Below, in pieces: positions 10,218 through 19,634 of a DNA stretch of 64,000 nt (position 1 is the first letter of the stretch; each line of letters starts with the position of its first letter). The notes beneath the pieces were generated by a model. The model saw nothing but the letters and a program-made list of their open reading frames with translations. It was not told the origin of the DNA and did no database searches. The translations under genes were made by a program, and so were the position numbers. The DNA comes from a bacterium (lineage in GTDB: Bacteria > Chloroflexota > Chloroflexia > Chloroflexales > Kallotenuaceae). Location: positions 22,201 to 86,200 of the forward strand of contig JADDQF010000054.1 of NCBI GenBank assembly GCA_016781505.1, read 5' to 3'.

Positions 10218-11677
10218 CCCAAGCCTCCTTGCGGCCACTCGCCAATTGACAACAGCTGCTCCGCCCGATCCGCTACGTTGTACCAGCGCACCACATCAGG
10301 AGCGCGCTCATCGCAGATCACAATCACATCCGTTCCGCGGCGCGCAGCGTCACGTGCGTTTGCACCGAGGCTGCGACTGCGCACATCCGTGTGCGCAACG
10401 TAGCCGCGCTCACGCAGTGCTGCGGCAGTCGCCAAAACACGCGGATAAATGACGGCCACATCCGGCGCTTCGCCCGCCATCACCAGCACCGCCCGCTGCG
10501 TGGTCGGGGAACGGGGTTTGGCGTTGGCAGCCACACGCTCCAGCCCATACGCAAAGCCGACCGCCGGCACTGCTGTTCGGCCGCCAAGCGCGGCCACCAA
10601 GTCATCGTAGCGCCCGCCGCCACACAGCTGCAGCCCGTCGGCTGCACTAATCTCAAAGATCAACCCGGTATAATAATGTAATCCGCGGCCAAGCCCAGCA
10701 TCAACGATCAGCCGATCCCCAAGACCCTGGCTATCGAGAAGCTCGAGTATTCGGCGCAGCTCCGTGATCGGCCCGTCGTCAATGCGTTCCGCGGCAAACA
10801 GTGCCTTAAGCTGTGCCAGCGCAACTGAGGGCGCGCCCCGAGTGCCGGCTAGCTGCGTCAGCAGCTCCAGAGCGCGCTCCACCCTGGGCTGCGGATCGAC
10901 GCGCCGCAGCTTGCGCACCAGCCGCTCCACAATCGCTTCCGGCGGCCGCGTCGAGTTATCAAGGCGCAGCCCAACCGCCCGGATCATCGTCAAAAGGAGC
11001 CCTTCCAGCTGATCGTTGGGCAGCTCGGCCAAAGGTCCAAGGTCGAACAGCTCATCGCCGTGAGCCTCCGCCAATTGCTGACGGATAGACTCTACCTGGC
11101 CTGTGCGCAGTCGCTCCATGTTCCACAACAGCAGGTTGGCCGTGCGGTCTGCCAAGCCCAGCCCGCCCAGCAGCGCCCGAATAATGCCGATATGCCCGAT
11201 TGTCAGGGTATAGTCGCGCACTCCAACACCGTCTAACCCACGACAGGCGAGGGCAATGATCTCGGCATCGGCCAAGGGCGGGGCGCCGCCAAGCAGCTCG
11301 ACGCCGACCTGCGTAAACTGACGGAAGGTGGCCCGCTGGGGTCGTTCGTAACGAAACACCGGCCCGCTGTAGCCGAGGCGGAGCGGCAAGGGCTCGGACT
11401 GCAGCGCGCTCACATACGCCCGCAGCACGGAGGCCGTCCATTCGGGACGCAGAGCCAAACTCCGTCCGTGATACACAAAATCATACAGCTTGCCGACCAG
11501 CTCCTCGCCGGCCTTTTTGAGATACAGCTCACGCCGCTCCACAATCGGAAGGTCCAGCAGCTGGTAGCCCCACCGGCCAATCTCCGCTTCCAACTCCGCC
11601 TGCACCGCAAACAGCTGGCGCCGCTGCTCTGGCAGCACGTCCCGCATGCCGCGCACCGGCTCAAACATCCGATCCAC
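10214..11677 (-). CDS. hisZ: class II HisRS-like protein: ATP phosphoribosyltransferase regulatory subunit (HisZ) or histidyl-tRNA synthetase
   Basis: EPVRGMRDVLPEQ, LRPEWTASVLRAY, RGLHYYTGLIFEI and GGGRYDDLVAALGG...AVGFAYGLERV; GTG start after GAAGGAG. Confidence 0.7.
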   Translation of the reverse strand: MDRMFEPVRGMRDVLPEQRRQLFAVQAELEAEIGRWGYQLLDLPIVERRELYLKKAGEELVGKLYDFVYHGRSLALRPEWTASVLRAYVSALQSEPLPLRLGYSGPVFRYERPQRATFRQFTQVGVELLGGAPPLADAEIIALACRGLDGVGVRDYTLTIGHIGIIRALLGGLGLADRTANLLLWNMERLRTGQVESIRQQLAEAHGDELFDLGPLAELPNDQLEGLLLTMIRAVGLRLDNSTRPPEAIVERLVRKLRRVDPQPRVERALELLTQLAGTRGAPSVALAQLKALFAAERIDDGPITELRRILELLDSQGLGDRLIVDAGLGRGLHYYTGLIFEISAADGLQLCGGGRYDDLVAALGGRTAVPAVGFAYGLERVAANAKPRSPTTQRAVLVMAGEAPDVAVIYPRVLATAAALRERGYVAHTDVRSRSLGANARDAARRGTDVIVICDERAPDVVRWYNVADRAEQLLSIGEWPQGGLG

Positions 11678-11927
11678 AACTTCTCCTTCGGTCGTCGTGA
11701 TTGTAGCACAGGCGCTGGCACGCATTTTGACTGGTCGTAGACGGCGTAGGCGCCCCAGCAACCAGCCGCGAACGTCGGATTGGCTGACGAGGCGTTTCTT
11801 TATGTGTACTTAAAGCGTGCGCCGACAGCCGGGGTTCGGGGGTGTCCCTCGCTAATTCCCCTACCTGAAGCCATACATAACGTGGTAAAACCAAAAGAAC
11901 CTGTGCGTATGCACGAGGTGCGGACTG

Positions 11928-12776
11928 GTGGAGCATCGGTTGGACGAGTGGATCACAGTCACATTACGCGACGGTGCGACGGTGCGCGCCAAAGTGGCGG
12001 GTGCCGGACCGCCACTGTTGCTGCTGGGCAACATGGTCTCCTGGGAATTCTGGTACAACCAAATCCCGTTTTTTGCCCAACACTACCGGGTGATCGCGCC
12101 GGCATATCGCGGCCAGCCAATTCCCGGCGTGTCGACCCTGGATGCCTTGACCGACGATGTTCCCGATCTGCTCCATGCGCTTGGCTACGAGCAAGCCCTG
12201 TTGATGGGACATTCCATCGGTGCGATGGTGCTGGCCCGCCTGATGGAAACAAAGCCGGAGGTCGCCAGTGCGGTTGTGCTAGCCAATGGATTTTTACAGC
12301 TGCGCCTGCTGCCGGTCGCATTGCATCGCCTCCTGCATCCGCTCCAGCCCAGGCTCGTTCCGCTGCTGTGGCGCCTGTACCCACGTATGCCCTGGTTTGT
12401 GCGTCAGCTCACCGCGTTTGGTTTCCTGTGGGGCGCTCAGCTGATCTTCCTGCATCACGAGCCGGACCGTGAAAAACGCATTATGTTTTACAGCTACACG
12501 GACACGTCGGATGCCTCGATGATTATGCGTCTGGGTGCGGCGCTGGACTACCACGCCCCGCCCGATCTCAGCCGTGCCACTATGCCGGTGCTGGTAGTTT
12601 CGAGCGGCTCCGACCATTGGATGCACCTGTGGGAAGCCAAGCAACTGGTCGCTTTGCTGCCGCGGGGCGAGCAGCATGTTTTTCCCGGTATCGGCCATAT
12701 GTCGCCGATGATTGTACCGGACGACTTTAACCGTGTGGTACTGTGCTTTTTACGTCGCGTAGCCGCTGCGAGCTAA
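11928..12776 (+). CDS. alpha/beta hydrolase
   Basis: LLMGHSIGAMVL nucleophile-elbow variant (GHSIGA), VVSSGSDHWMHLWE, FPGIGHMSPM. Confidence 0.85.
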   Translation: MEHRLDEWITVTLRDGATVRAKVAGAGPPLLLLGNMVSWEFWYNQIPFFAQHYRVIAPAYRGQPIPGVSTLDALTDDVPDLLHALGYEQALLMGHSIGAMVLARLMETKPEVASAVVLANGFLQLRLLPVALHRLLHPLQPRLVPLLWRLYPRMPWFVRQLTAFGFLWGAQLIFLHHEPDREKRIMFYSYTDTSDASMIMRLGAALDYHAPPDLSRATMPVLVVSSGSDHWMHLWEAKQLVALLPRGEQHVFPGIGHMSPMIVPDDFNRVVLCFLRRVAAAS

Positions 12777-12786
12777 AGCCGCGTGT

Positions 12787-12792
12787 TATAAT
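12787..12792 (+). promoter_or_regulatory. extended -10 element (TGTTATAAT) for the glutaredoxin-like gene, probably leaderless
   Basis: TG-T-TATAAT seven nt upstream of the ATG at 12799. Confidence 0.5.
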
Positions 12793-12798
12793 GACTGC

Positions 12799-13077
12799 AT
12801 GGACGTTCGGCGGCCGATCCCCATCACCTTCTACACCAAACCAGGCTGTCATCTATGCGATGACGTTGCGGATCATCTGGAAGAGCTTGCTGCACGTTGG
12901 CCCTTGCATTTGACGGTGGTCGATATCACGAGCAGCCTTGAGCTCCACCGTTTGTACTGGGACAAAATTCCGGTGGTGGTGGTTGGCTTGCGGACGCTTG
13001 CGGCACCGATTGGGTATGTAGCATTGGCCCAGGCTGTAGCAAATGTAGGCCGGGATACGGAATCAAGCGCATGCTAA
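12799..13077 (+). CDS. glutaredoxin family protein (DUF836-like)
   Basis: ITFYTKPGCHLCDDV (CxxC) with IPVVVVG. Confidence 0.85.
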   Translation: MDVRRPIPITFYTKPGCHLCDDVADHLEELAARWPLHLTVVDITSSLELHRLYWDKIPVVVVGLRTLAAPIGYVALAQAVANVGRDTESSAC

Positions 13078-13610
13078 CGCAACAGCAGCCTGCCAACACC
13101 CGCAGTGATCGCTTCGTGCGAGCGCTGGTGCGGCACTGGATCTGGCTCGTGAACGGCTTTTTGGTGCTGTACGCCGGCTTGCCGTGGCTATCGCCCCTGC
13201 TGCGGAGCTTTGGTTGGGAGCGGACGGGGCAGGCTATGTTTCGCATGTACGCCCAATTCTGCCATCAGCTGCCGGAGCGCTCGTTTACGTTCAACGGCTT
13301 TCCGGTGTGCTACTGCCAGCGTTGCACCGCGCTGTACACATCGTTGTTGGCGATGAGCGTACTTTACACAGTTGGCCGCTGGCATCAAACGATCGGCAAG
13401 CACCTGCTCTTGCTCTTTACTCTGCCGATGATTGTCGACGGCGGCTGGCATCTGCTGGACGATCTGCTGCCATCGCTCGCACTGCGCGCGTCGAACAGCG
13501 AGGTCGGCTCGTTGAACTTTTGGCTGCGGATGGTGACGGGAACGCTCTTCGGCGTTGGCGTGGTGCTGTGGGCGTATCCCCGCATCCAACGTGAATTTGA
13601 CCGCGTATAA
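13071..13610 (+). CDS. DUF2085 family membrane protein
   Basis: FCHQLPERSFTFNGFPVCYCQRCTALYTS signature; membrane segments. Confidence 0.8.
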   Translation: MLTQQQPANTRSDRFVRALVRHWIWLVNGFLVLYAGLPWLSPLLRSFGWERTGQAMFRMYAQFCHQLPERSFTFNGFPVCYCQRCTALYTSLLAMSVLYTVGRWHQTIGKHLLLLFTLPMIVDGGWHLLDDLLPSLALRASNSEVGSLNFWLRMVTGTLFGVGVVLWAYPRIQREFDRV

Positions 13611-13637
13611 CAACACAGATTGCCCCATGAGGCTTGT

Positions 13638-14498
13638 ATGGACAATACCCCGGACATTCTGGAGCTAGCCCGGCGCGACATAGCTCAGCGCCGCATTCAC
13701 GACCTGCAACGCTCAGCCGATCAGGCCCAACCCTGGCTGTATGCGTTTCTTGGCCTTTCCCTGACACTTGTAGCGGGCGTGCTCTTTCTGCCCCTCGGGT
13801 CGCTGGCTCACCGCCTCCAGATGGTGGTGCACGGCGTGTGTGCGCAGGCGCACTACCTGACCATAGGCGGATACACCATGCCGCTCTGTGCCCGCAACAC
13901 CGGCATCTACGCCGGCTTTTTGGCGATGGTGGTGTACCTGCTCGCGCTTGGTCGTGGACGAGCCGCCAAGCTTCCACCCTGGTCGATCACGATCTTGCTA
14001 GCTGCGGCGATTGTAGTTATGGGCATCGACGGCTTGAACTCGATGGCGCTGGATATCGGCGGCTATAACCTGTACACCCCCCAAAATACGCTGCGCGTCG
14101 CCAGCGGTTTGGGCATGGGTATGGCATTGGGCGCTTTTATGCTGCTGATCTTTAACCTCAGCCTGCGCTTCGACGCGCGCACCGATCTGCGGGTTGTCGG
14201 CAACTGGGCCGAGCTGCTCGGCGCCTGTGTGGTGGCGGCTGGGATGTACCTGCTCCTGTTCTTCGCGCCGACCTGGCTCTTCTACCCGCTAGCCCTGTTC
14301 AGCGTGCTGGGCATCGTCGGCGTCCTGTTTATGTCAAATGTATTCGTGACCGCGATGATCACCGGTCTGGAAGGGCGGGTGCTCAAATTGCGCCAACTGG
14401 CTCGGCCAGCCACCATTGGCGTAGTGCTGACTGCGCTTGAGCTTGCGCTGCTCGCCGGCCTGCGGGTCTGGATGGAACGCTCGCTCGGCATCCTGTAG
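13638..14498 (+). CDS. DUF2085 family membrane protein (second, divergent copy)
   Basis: VHGVCAQAHYLTIGGYTMPLCARNTGIYAGFLA; multiple membrane segments. Confidence 0.75.
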   Translation: MDNTPDILELARRDIAQRRIHDLQRSADQAQPWLYAFLGLSLTLVAGVLFLPLGSLAHRLQMVVHGVCAQAHYLTIGGYTMPLCARNTGIYAGFLAMVVYLLALGRGRAAKLPPWSITILLAAAIVVMGIDGLNSMALDIGGYNLYTPQNTLRVASGLGMGMALGAFMLLIFNLSLRFDARTDLRVVGNWAELLGACVVAAGMYLLLFFAPTWLFYPLALFSVLGIVGVLFMSNVFVTAMITGLEGRVLKLRQLARPATIGVVLTALELALLAGLRVWMERSLGIL

Positions 14499-14516
14499 CT
14501 GATTGCGCTTACCGCA

Positions 14517-14552
14517 CACGACCCCGCTCCTGAAGACAGGAGCGGGGTCGTG
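14517..14552. terminator. bidirectional terminator hairpin, 16-bp perfect stem
   Basis: CACGACCCCGCTCCTG-AAGA-CAGGAGCGGGGTCGTG between convergent genes. Confidence 0.85.
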
Positions 14553-14591
14553 GCTTAGTGGTTTGCAGCGGCCTGGATTAGCTACTGGGCT

Positions 14592-15581
14592 TTACGGCGT
14601 TGGCGTGGCGGCCGGTAGGCTCGCGTCGGGGGCTTGGACCAGCGCTTTCGAAATGTAGCCTTCGCCGCCCTCGATGCGGGCCTGGGCCGACACGTTTGGT
14701 CCTAACCGCACGCGATACCAGTCGCCGCTTTGCGCCAGCAAAACTAGCTCGTCGCCGGCTCTGGCCGAGCCGATGATCGAATTGCCCGGCCCGGGTCCGC
14801 TGCGAATGTTGGCATTCGCAGTTACCCTGCCGACAATGTCCGCGGTTGGCACCAGCGACGGCTCGGATACGATTACTTCTGTAGGTACCGGTTCAGGCTC
14901 CGCAGTTACGGTTTCTTCCACCGTTGCGGTCTCGGCCAGGTCGGCGCCCGCCGTGAGCGGCGCCGCTGGCGGTGCTTGACGATTCAGCTCACTGCGCAGC
15001 GCTTGCACCCTGGTGCTGGCAAAGGCCAGTACCGCCAGCATCGCCACAAAGACCACCGCGGTTTTGATTGGCTCGGAAAAGCGCAGCAGCGCCGACCGGG
15101 ATTGCAGCCGATCCAACGCAACCTGGGCAGTATCAGCCACCGACTCGCCCCAGCTTGTTTTGCCGTGGTCTTCCTGCACCACCCGCCGCAGCACCAATAG
15201 CGTCCGGGTATCGCCCACTTCGGAAAGCGCGCGCACAGCACTCCAACGCACATTGCTGTTGGGATGGCGCAGGGCATTGATCAACGCCCCACTGGCTCGG
15301 CCATCGCCGATCTGCGCCAATGCTTCGGCGGCGCGGTACGACGTCAACCACGGATAATTGGGCGCGAGCGCGGCCGACAACATAGACACGGCCGGCGGCC
15401 CGATATCCACCAGATCGTTGACTGCTTGCGTGTGTAACGGATGGTTCGGATCGCCGAGCGCGTTAACCAGATCACGCACGTGATCTTGATTGACCCGCGG
15501 ACGGTTCGTCTCAAGCCGCGCCGTGTCGTGCCGGGAATCGTCTTCGGGCTTTCCAGCCACGTCCTGTGTATGGGTGCTCAT
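14592..15581 (-). CDS. HEAT-repeat protein with membrane segment and C-terminal SH3-like domain
   Basis: ALINALRHPNSNVRWSAVRALSEVGD HEAT unit; TANANIRSGPGPGNSIIGSARAGDELVLLAQSGDWYRVRL. Confidence 0.8.
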   Translation of the reverse strand: MSTHTQDVAGKPEDDSRHDTARLETNRPRVNQDHVRDLVNALGDPNHPLHTQAVNDLVDIGPPAVSMLSAALAPNYPWLTSYRAAEALAQIGDGRASGALINALRHPNSNVRWSAVRALSEVGDTRTLLVLRRVVQEDHGKTSWGESVADTAQVALDRLQSRSALLRFSEPIKTAVVFVAMLAVLAFASTRVQALRSELNRQAPPAAPLTAGADLAETATVEETVTAEPEPVPTEVIVSEPSLVPTADIVGRVTANANIRSGPGPGNSIIGSARAGDELVLLAQSGDWYRVRLGPNVSAQARIEGGEGYISKALVQAPDASLPAATPTP

Positions 15582-15589
15582 CTGAACAA

Positions 15590-16837
15590 TTATTCCTCCT
15601 CCAACCGCATGCTTGGCGCTACCACCGATGCTCCGGTGCGCCCCAGCCGCTCGGGCCAGCGCTGGAGCACGTGCTCCAGCAATTGTTCCGCAATGAGCCC
15701 CTTTGCCGCCCGCGGAAGCGTTACCTTGCCGCCGTCTGCATCAAGCAGCGTCACCTCGATCTCGGGCTGGCCGATGCTGCTGACGGCGTCATTAGCTACA
15801 ATCAGATCCAATTTTTTACGATCCAGCTTGTCGGCGGCATAAGCCAGCAGGTCGTTTGTCTCGGCCGCAAAGCCAATCTTGATCGGTCGCCTAATATCGA
15901 CCAATGATTGCAAGATATCCGGCGTGCGCTCGAGCGCGATGGTGAGCTGCTCGTCCGTCTTCTTCAATTTATGGTCCACGGCTTGCGCCGGCCGGTAGTC
16001 GGCAACAGCCGCATTCATTACCAGCAGATCGGCGTCGGCCACATGAGCATGCACCGCGTCGTGCATCTGCTGCGCAGTTTCCACCCGCACAACATCTAGC
16101 GCAAAGGGCTCAGCCGCGGTAGCGGGACCTGAGATCAGTGTTACCGCCGCGCCTTGATCGCGCGCCGCCGCGGCAAGGGCATAGCCCATCTGGCCGGATG
16201 CACGATTGCCAAGGAAGCGGACCGGGTCCAGCGGCTCATGCGTGCCGCCAGCCGTCACCACGACCTTACGCCCAGCCATGGTTCCATACGTTCGACCGAG
16301 CAAGGCCTGTAGCTCCGCTTCGACGCGCTCGATCGCGGGCAAGCGGCCTCGACCAGTAATGCCGGACGCCAGCATCCCTTCGTCGGGCTCCAGCACCAGC
16401 AAGCCACGCTGTTTCAGCAATGCCACGTTTGCCTGCGTTGCGCTGTTGTGCCACATATTGACATTCATCGCCGGAACCAGCATAACCGGGGCACGGGTAG
16501 CCAGGATCGTGGTCAAAATCATGGTATCGGCCAGACCATGGGCGATGCTTGCCAGTGTATGAGCGGTGGCCGGAACAACTACTACAATGTCGGCTTCCTC
16601 GCCCAGCTTCACATGGGCCGCCGCATTCTCCACCGTCGACCACATCTCGGTGTACACGGGACGATACGTCAGGCTTTGAAAGGTCAGCGGCGTCACAAAG
16701 CGGGTGGCTTCTTCGGTCATCAGCACGTCTACCAATGCTCCCGCAACGGTCAGCTGACGCGCCAGCTCGATGACCTTGTAGTTGGCGATGCTCCCGCCGA
16801 CGCCTAAAACAATCCGTTTTCCGGCCAGAATACCCAC
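15590..16837 (-). CDS. coaBC: bifunctional phosphopantothenoylcysteine decarboxylase / phosphopantothenate-cysteine ligase
   Basis: KRIVLGVGGSIANYKVIELARQL, VPAMNVNMW, VVTAGGTHEPLDPVRFLGNRASGQMGYALA. GTG start favoured by upstream GAGGA. Confidence 0.95.
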   Translation of the reverse strand: MGILAGKRIVLGVGGSIANYKVIELARQLTVAGALVDVLMTEEATRFVTPLTFQSLTYRPVYTEMWSTVENAAAHVKLGEEADIVVVVPATAHTLASIAHGLADTMILTTILATRAPVMLVPAMNVNMWHNSATQANVALLKQRGLLVLEPDEGMLASGITGRGRLPAIERVEAELQALLGRTYGTMAGRKVVVTAGGTHEPLDPVRFLGNRASGQMGYALAAAARDQGAAVTLISGPATAAEPFALDVVRVETAQQMHDAVHAHVADADLLVMNAAVADYRPAQAVDHKLKKTDEQLTIALERTPDILQSLVDIRRPIKIGFAAETNDLLAYAADKLDRKKLDLIVANDAVSSIGQPEIEVTLLDADGGKVTLPRAAKGLIAEQLLEHVLQRWPERLGRTGASVVAPSMRLEEE

Positions 16838-16860
16838 AATCAATCCTCAAACAACAGTTC

Positions 16861-16889
16861 ATTGTAGCAGTGGGGCTAGTCACCGTCAA
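16861..16889 (-). promoter_or_regulatory. sigma70-type promoter for coaBC (TTGACG-17-TACAAT)
   Basis: Minus strand TTGACG GTGACTAGCCCCACTGC TACAAT, 24 nt upstream of the chosen GTG. Confidence 0.7.
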
Positions 16890-16977
16890 AGCAAGCGATG
16901 TGATAGTTGCCTGTTAATTAGCCGCAGCACACACGTCACACCTTAATGCCGATAGTTCATGGCTGTTGGCTGCCAGC

Positions 16978-17757
16978 TCAACCTTGATTTAGCCCATAGA
17001 TCAGCCGCAAACCTTCCAGCACCAGATGATCGACCACATGATCGATCACCTGATCGTCCGCGGGCAGCGCATCCATGATCAGTCGCGACAGGCCGCCCGT
17101 AGCCACTACCGTCGCGCGCTCGCCCAGCTCCGTCCAGATGCGATGGATCAGGCCCTCCACCAAGCCGGCATAGCCGAACACGATGCCCGACTGCATATAT
17201 TGCACCGTGTTTTTGCCGATCACCCGTTGCGGACGTACAACTTCAACCTGGTACAGCTTGGCCGCCGCCTTGCCTAACGCTTCGGCGGAAATCACAATAT
17301 TCGGGGCGATCACGCCGCCGATGTATTCGCCGCCGCGGGCCACAACGTCGAACACGGTAGCCGTGCCAAACTCGACCACAACGACCGGCGCGCCAAATCG
17401 CTGGTACGCCGCTACCGCGTGCGCGACGCGATCCGCGCCGAGCTCGCGCGGCGTATCGATCATCAGCCGCAAGCCCGTCTTGATGCCGGGGCCGACCACC
17501 AGTGGCTCGACCCCCAAATATTGCCGCGCCAGCTCAACAAAAACATCGGTCAGCGGCGGCACCACACATGCGATCGCGCAGCCCTTGACGCTCCTGATGT
17601 GGTAGCCGCGCAGCTCGAACAGGTTGCGCACCAGCACCGCGTATTCGTCCGTTAGTTTGTGGCGTTGCGTCGACAGCCGCCACACAACAACCTGCGCTGC
17701 GCCATCGTACAGACCGAGCTTGATGTTTGTGTTGCCAACGTCGATTGCGAGCAGCAT
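16978..17757 (-). CDS. coaX: type III pantothenate kinase
   Basis: MLLAIDVGNTNIKLGLYD, TPRELGADRVAHAVAAY and VVEFGTATVFD. Confidence 0.95.
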   Translation of the reverse strand: MLLAIDVGNTNIKLGLYDGAAQVVVWRLSTQRHKLTDEYAVLVRNLFELRGYHIRSVKGCAIACVVPPLTDVFVELARQYLGVEPLVVGPGIKTGLRLMIDTPRELGADRVAHAVAAYQRFGAPVVVVEFGTATVFDVVARGGEYIGGVIAPNIVISAEALGKAAAKLYQVEVVRPQRVIGKNTVQYMQSGIVFGYAGLVEGLIHRIWTELGERATVVATGGLSRLIMDALPADDQVIDHVVDHLVLEGLRLIYGLNQG

Positions 17758-17914
17758 GGTGCGCCTGTCCTCCACATAAACTACCCTTATTCTAGCACTC
17801 ACCACCGCAGCGTCTGCTGGATAAATGCTGTCACGCTGGGGCTGCGGCTTGACGCCGGACACTGCCTGTGTCATAAATGCCCCCACATCATGTATGCCTT
17901 ATCAAGGAGCCCGT

Positions 17915-19111
17915 ATGGCCATGTCTGAAGTCGATGATCGCCGCGTGCAGATGGTCCGGCGCTTTAACCAAATATTTGAAGCCACACCCACACGGCTCAC
18001 GCGCGCTCCAGGGCGTGTTAATCTGATCGGCGAGCATACTGATTATAATGAAGGTTTTGTGCTGCCGGCGGCAATTGATCGGGCGGCATGGATTGTGGCG
18101 CGGCTGCGTGACGACCGCCAGCTCCGCGTGCACGCTATCCACTATGACGCTTCCGCCGAGCTAAACCTGGATCAATTGCAGCCGGGACAGGTGCACGGCT
18201 GGCCCGCCTACATCGCCGGTATGGCCGATTACCTCCAGCAGGCAGGTCATGCGCTGCGAGGGGCAGATTTGCTGATCGACGGCGATGTACCAGAAGGAGC
18301 CGGGCTTTCTTCCTCAGCTGCTTTGGAAGTTGCCACCGGCGCAACGCTGCTGAGTCTAGCGGGCATTGAGCTGGACCGCATTGGGCTAGCGCAGGCCGGC
18401 CAACAGACGGAGCACAACTATATTCATGTCAACTCGGGGATAATGGATCAGCTGATTTCGGCGGTAGGCAAGCAGCACCACGCGCTGCTGATCGATTGCC
18501 GCGACTACAGCGCGCAGCCGATTCCGCTCCGGCCCGATGCGCAGCTGGTCGTGTGCAACAGCAAGGTCAGCCGTGAGCTGGCCGGCTCCGGCTACAACAC
18601 CCGCCGGGCCGAGTGCGACGAAGCCGTACAACTGCTGCAGGCAGTCTTGCCTGCGATCAAAACCCTGCGCGACGTTTCACCGGAGCAGCTCGCGCAACAT
18701 GCGGATCTGCTGCCGCCCGTTATCCTCAAACGGGCACGGCATGTAGTTTCCGAAAACGCGCGGGTACTGGCAAGCGCGGCGGCATTGCGTGGCGGCGACC
18801 TTGTCCGCTTTGGCGCGCTCATGAACGAAGCACACCGGAGCTACCGTGATGATTTCGAGGCCAGCGTACCCCCGATCGAAGTGCTGGTGTCGGCAGCACT
18901 CAGTGTTGGCGGCGTGTACGGCTCGCGCCTGACCGGCGGAGGCTGGGGCGGTTGTACCGTCAGCCTGGTTGATGGCGGCGCGGTTGAACGCTTCAGCAGC
19001 ACCGTCGCCACAATGTTTGAGCACGAGATCGGCTATACGCCCGACATCTATGCCTGCGTCGCCTCGGAAGGCGTTTCGGTCACGCCGCTTGAGGGTGGTA
19101 CCGGGCGTTGA
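17915..19111 (+). CDS. galK: galactokinase
   Basis: TRAPGRVNLIGEHTDYNEGFVLPAAID, EGAGLSSSAALEVATG and GSRLTGGGWGGCTVSLV; AAGGAG upstream. Confidence 0.95.
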   Translation: MAMSEVDDRRVQMVRRFNQIFEATPTRLTRAPGRVNLIGEHTDYNEGFVLPAAIDRAAWIVARLRDDRQLRVHAIHYDASAELNLDQLQPGQVHGWPAYIAGMADYLQQAGHALRGADLLIDGDVPEGAGLSSSAALEVATGATLLSLAGIELDRIGLAQAGQQTEHNYIHVNSGIMDQLISAVGKQHHALLIDCRDYSAQPIPLRPDAQLVVCNSKVSRELAGSGYNTRRAECDEAVQLLQAVLPAIKTLRDVSPEQLAQHADLLPPVILKRARHVVSENARVLASAAALRGGDLVRFGALMNEAHRSYRDDFEASVPPIEVLVSAALSVGGVYGSRLTGGGWGGCTVSLVDGGAVERFSSTVATMFEHEIGYTPDIYACVASEGVSVTPLEGGTGR

Positions 19112-19161
19112 CGGCGGCGTATTACAATCCTGATGCACTCTTTTTACACCCCCCGGCTGCA

Positions 19162-19193
19162 CGGCGACGCGATCTGTTTGATCCGCGTCGCCG
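19162..19193 (+). terminator. hairpin downstream of galK
   Basis: CGGCGACGCG...CGCGTCGCCG 10-bp arms. Confidence 0.5.
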
Positions 19194-19391
19194 TTCGTAT
19201 GTGCCGCCGTACGCGAAGATGCGACCACCGTAGCCAAGCAATCAGTACCCGTGCTGGGTTGATTCGGTACCAGGAACCAAGCTACATTCCCACCTAGCTT
19301 CGCATGTGTAGTGTCCGGCATATGCTGTTTTGGCCGCGCGGCACGCTTTGCACCTCGGGACCATTCACGGCAAGAAAACGGACCCATCACG

Positions 19392-19423
19392 GCAGCCCCA
19401 AAGTACCACGTTTTTGGGGCTGC
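19392..19423. terminator. orphan hairpin in the galK-kinase intergenic region
   Basis: GCAGCCCCAAA-GTACCACGTT-TTTGGGGCTGC, 11-bp perfect stem. Confidence 0.45.
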
Positions 19424-19634
19424 ACGTCTCGCAATCCGCCATAACGCCATGCTATACTGCCGCCCGATCTCGGAAATTGGCGTCCACAATGAGTGATTCA
19501 AACGCACCAATGGCTATTAAGTGTGAAATCGATGCGTACATTGCCATGGGCTACGGACGCCACCTTGCATAGGCCAGCACCAAGCGATTGCCCGGATCGT
19601 GTGAACGTAGCACATTTGGAAGCGATAGTTAATC

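Noticed and set aside
17030-17075. Repeated GATCGAxCAC motif
   Set aside because: Explained by the CoaX coding sequence (DQVIDHVVDHLVLEGL), not a regulatory repeat.
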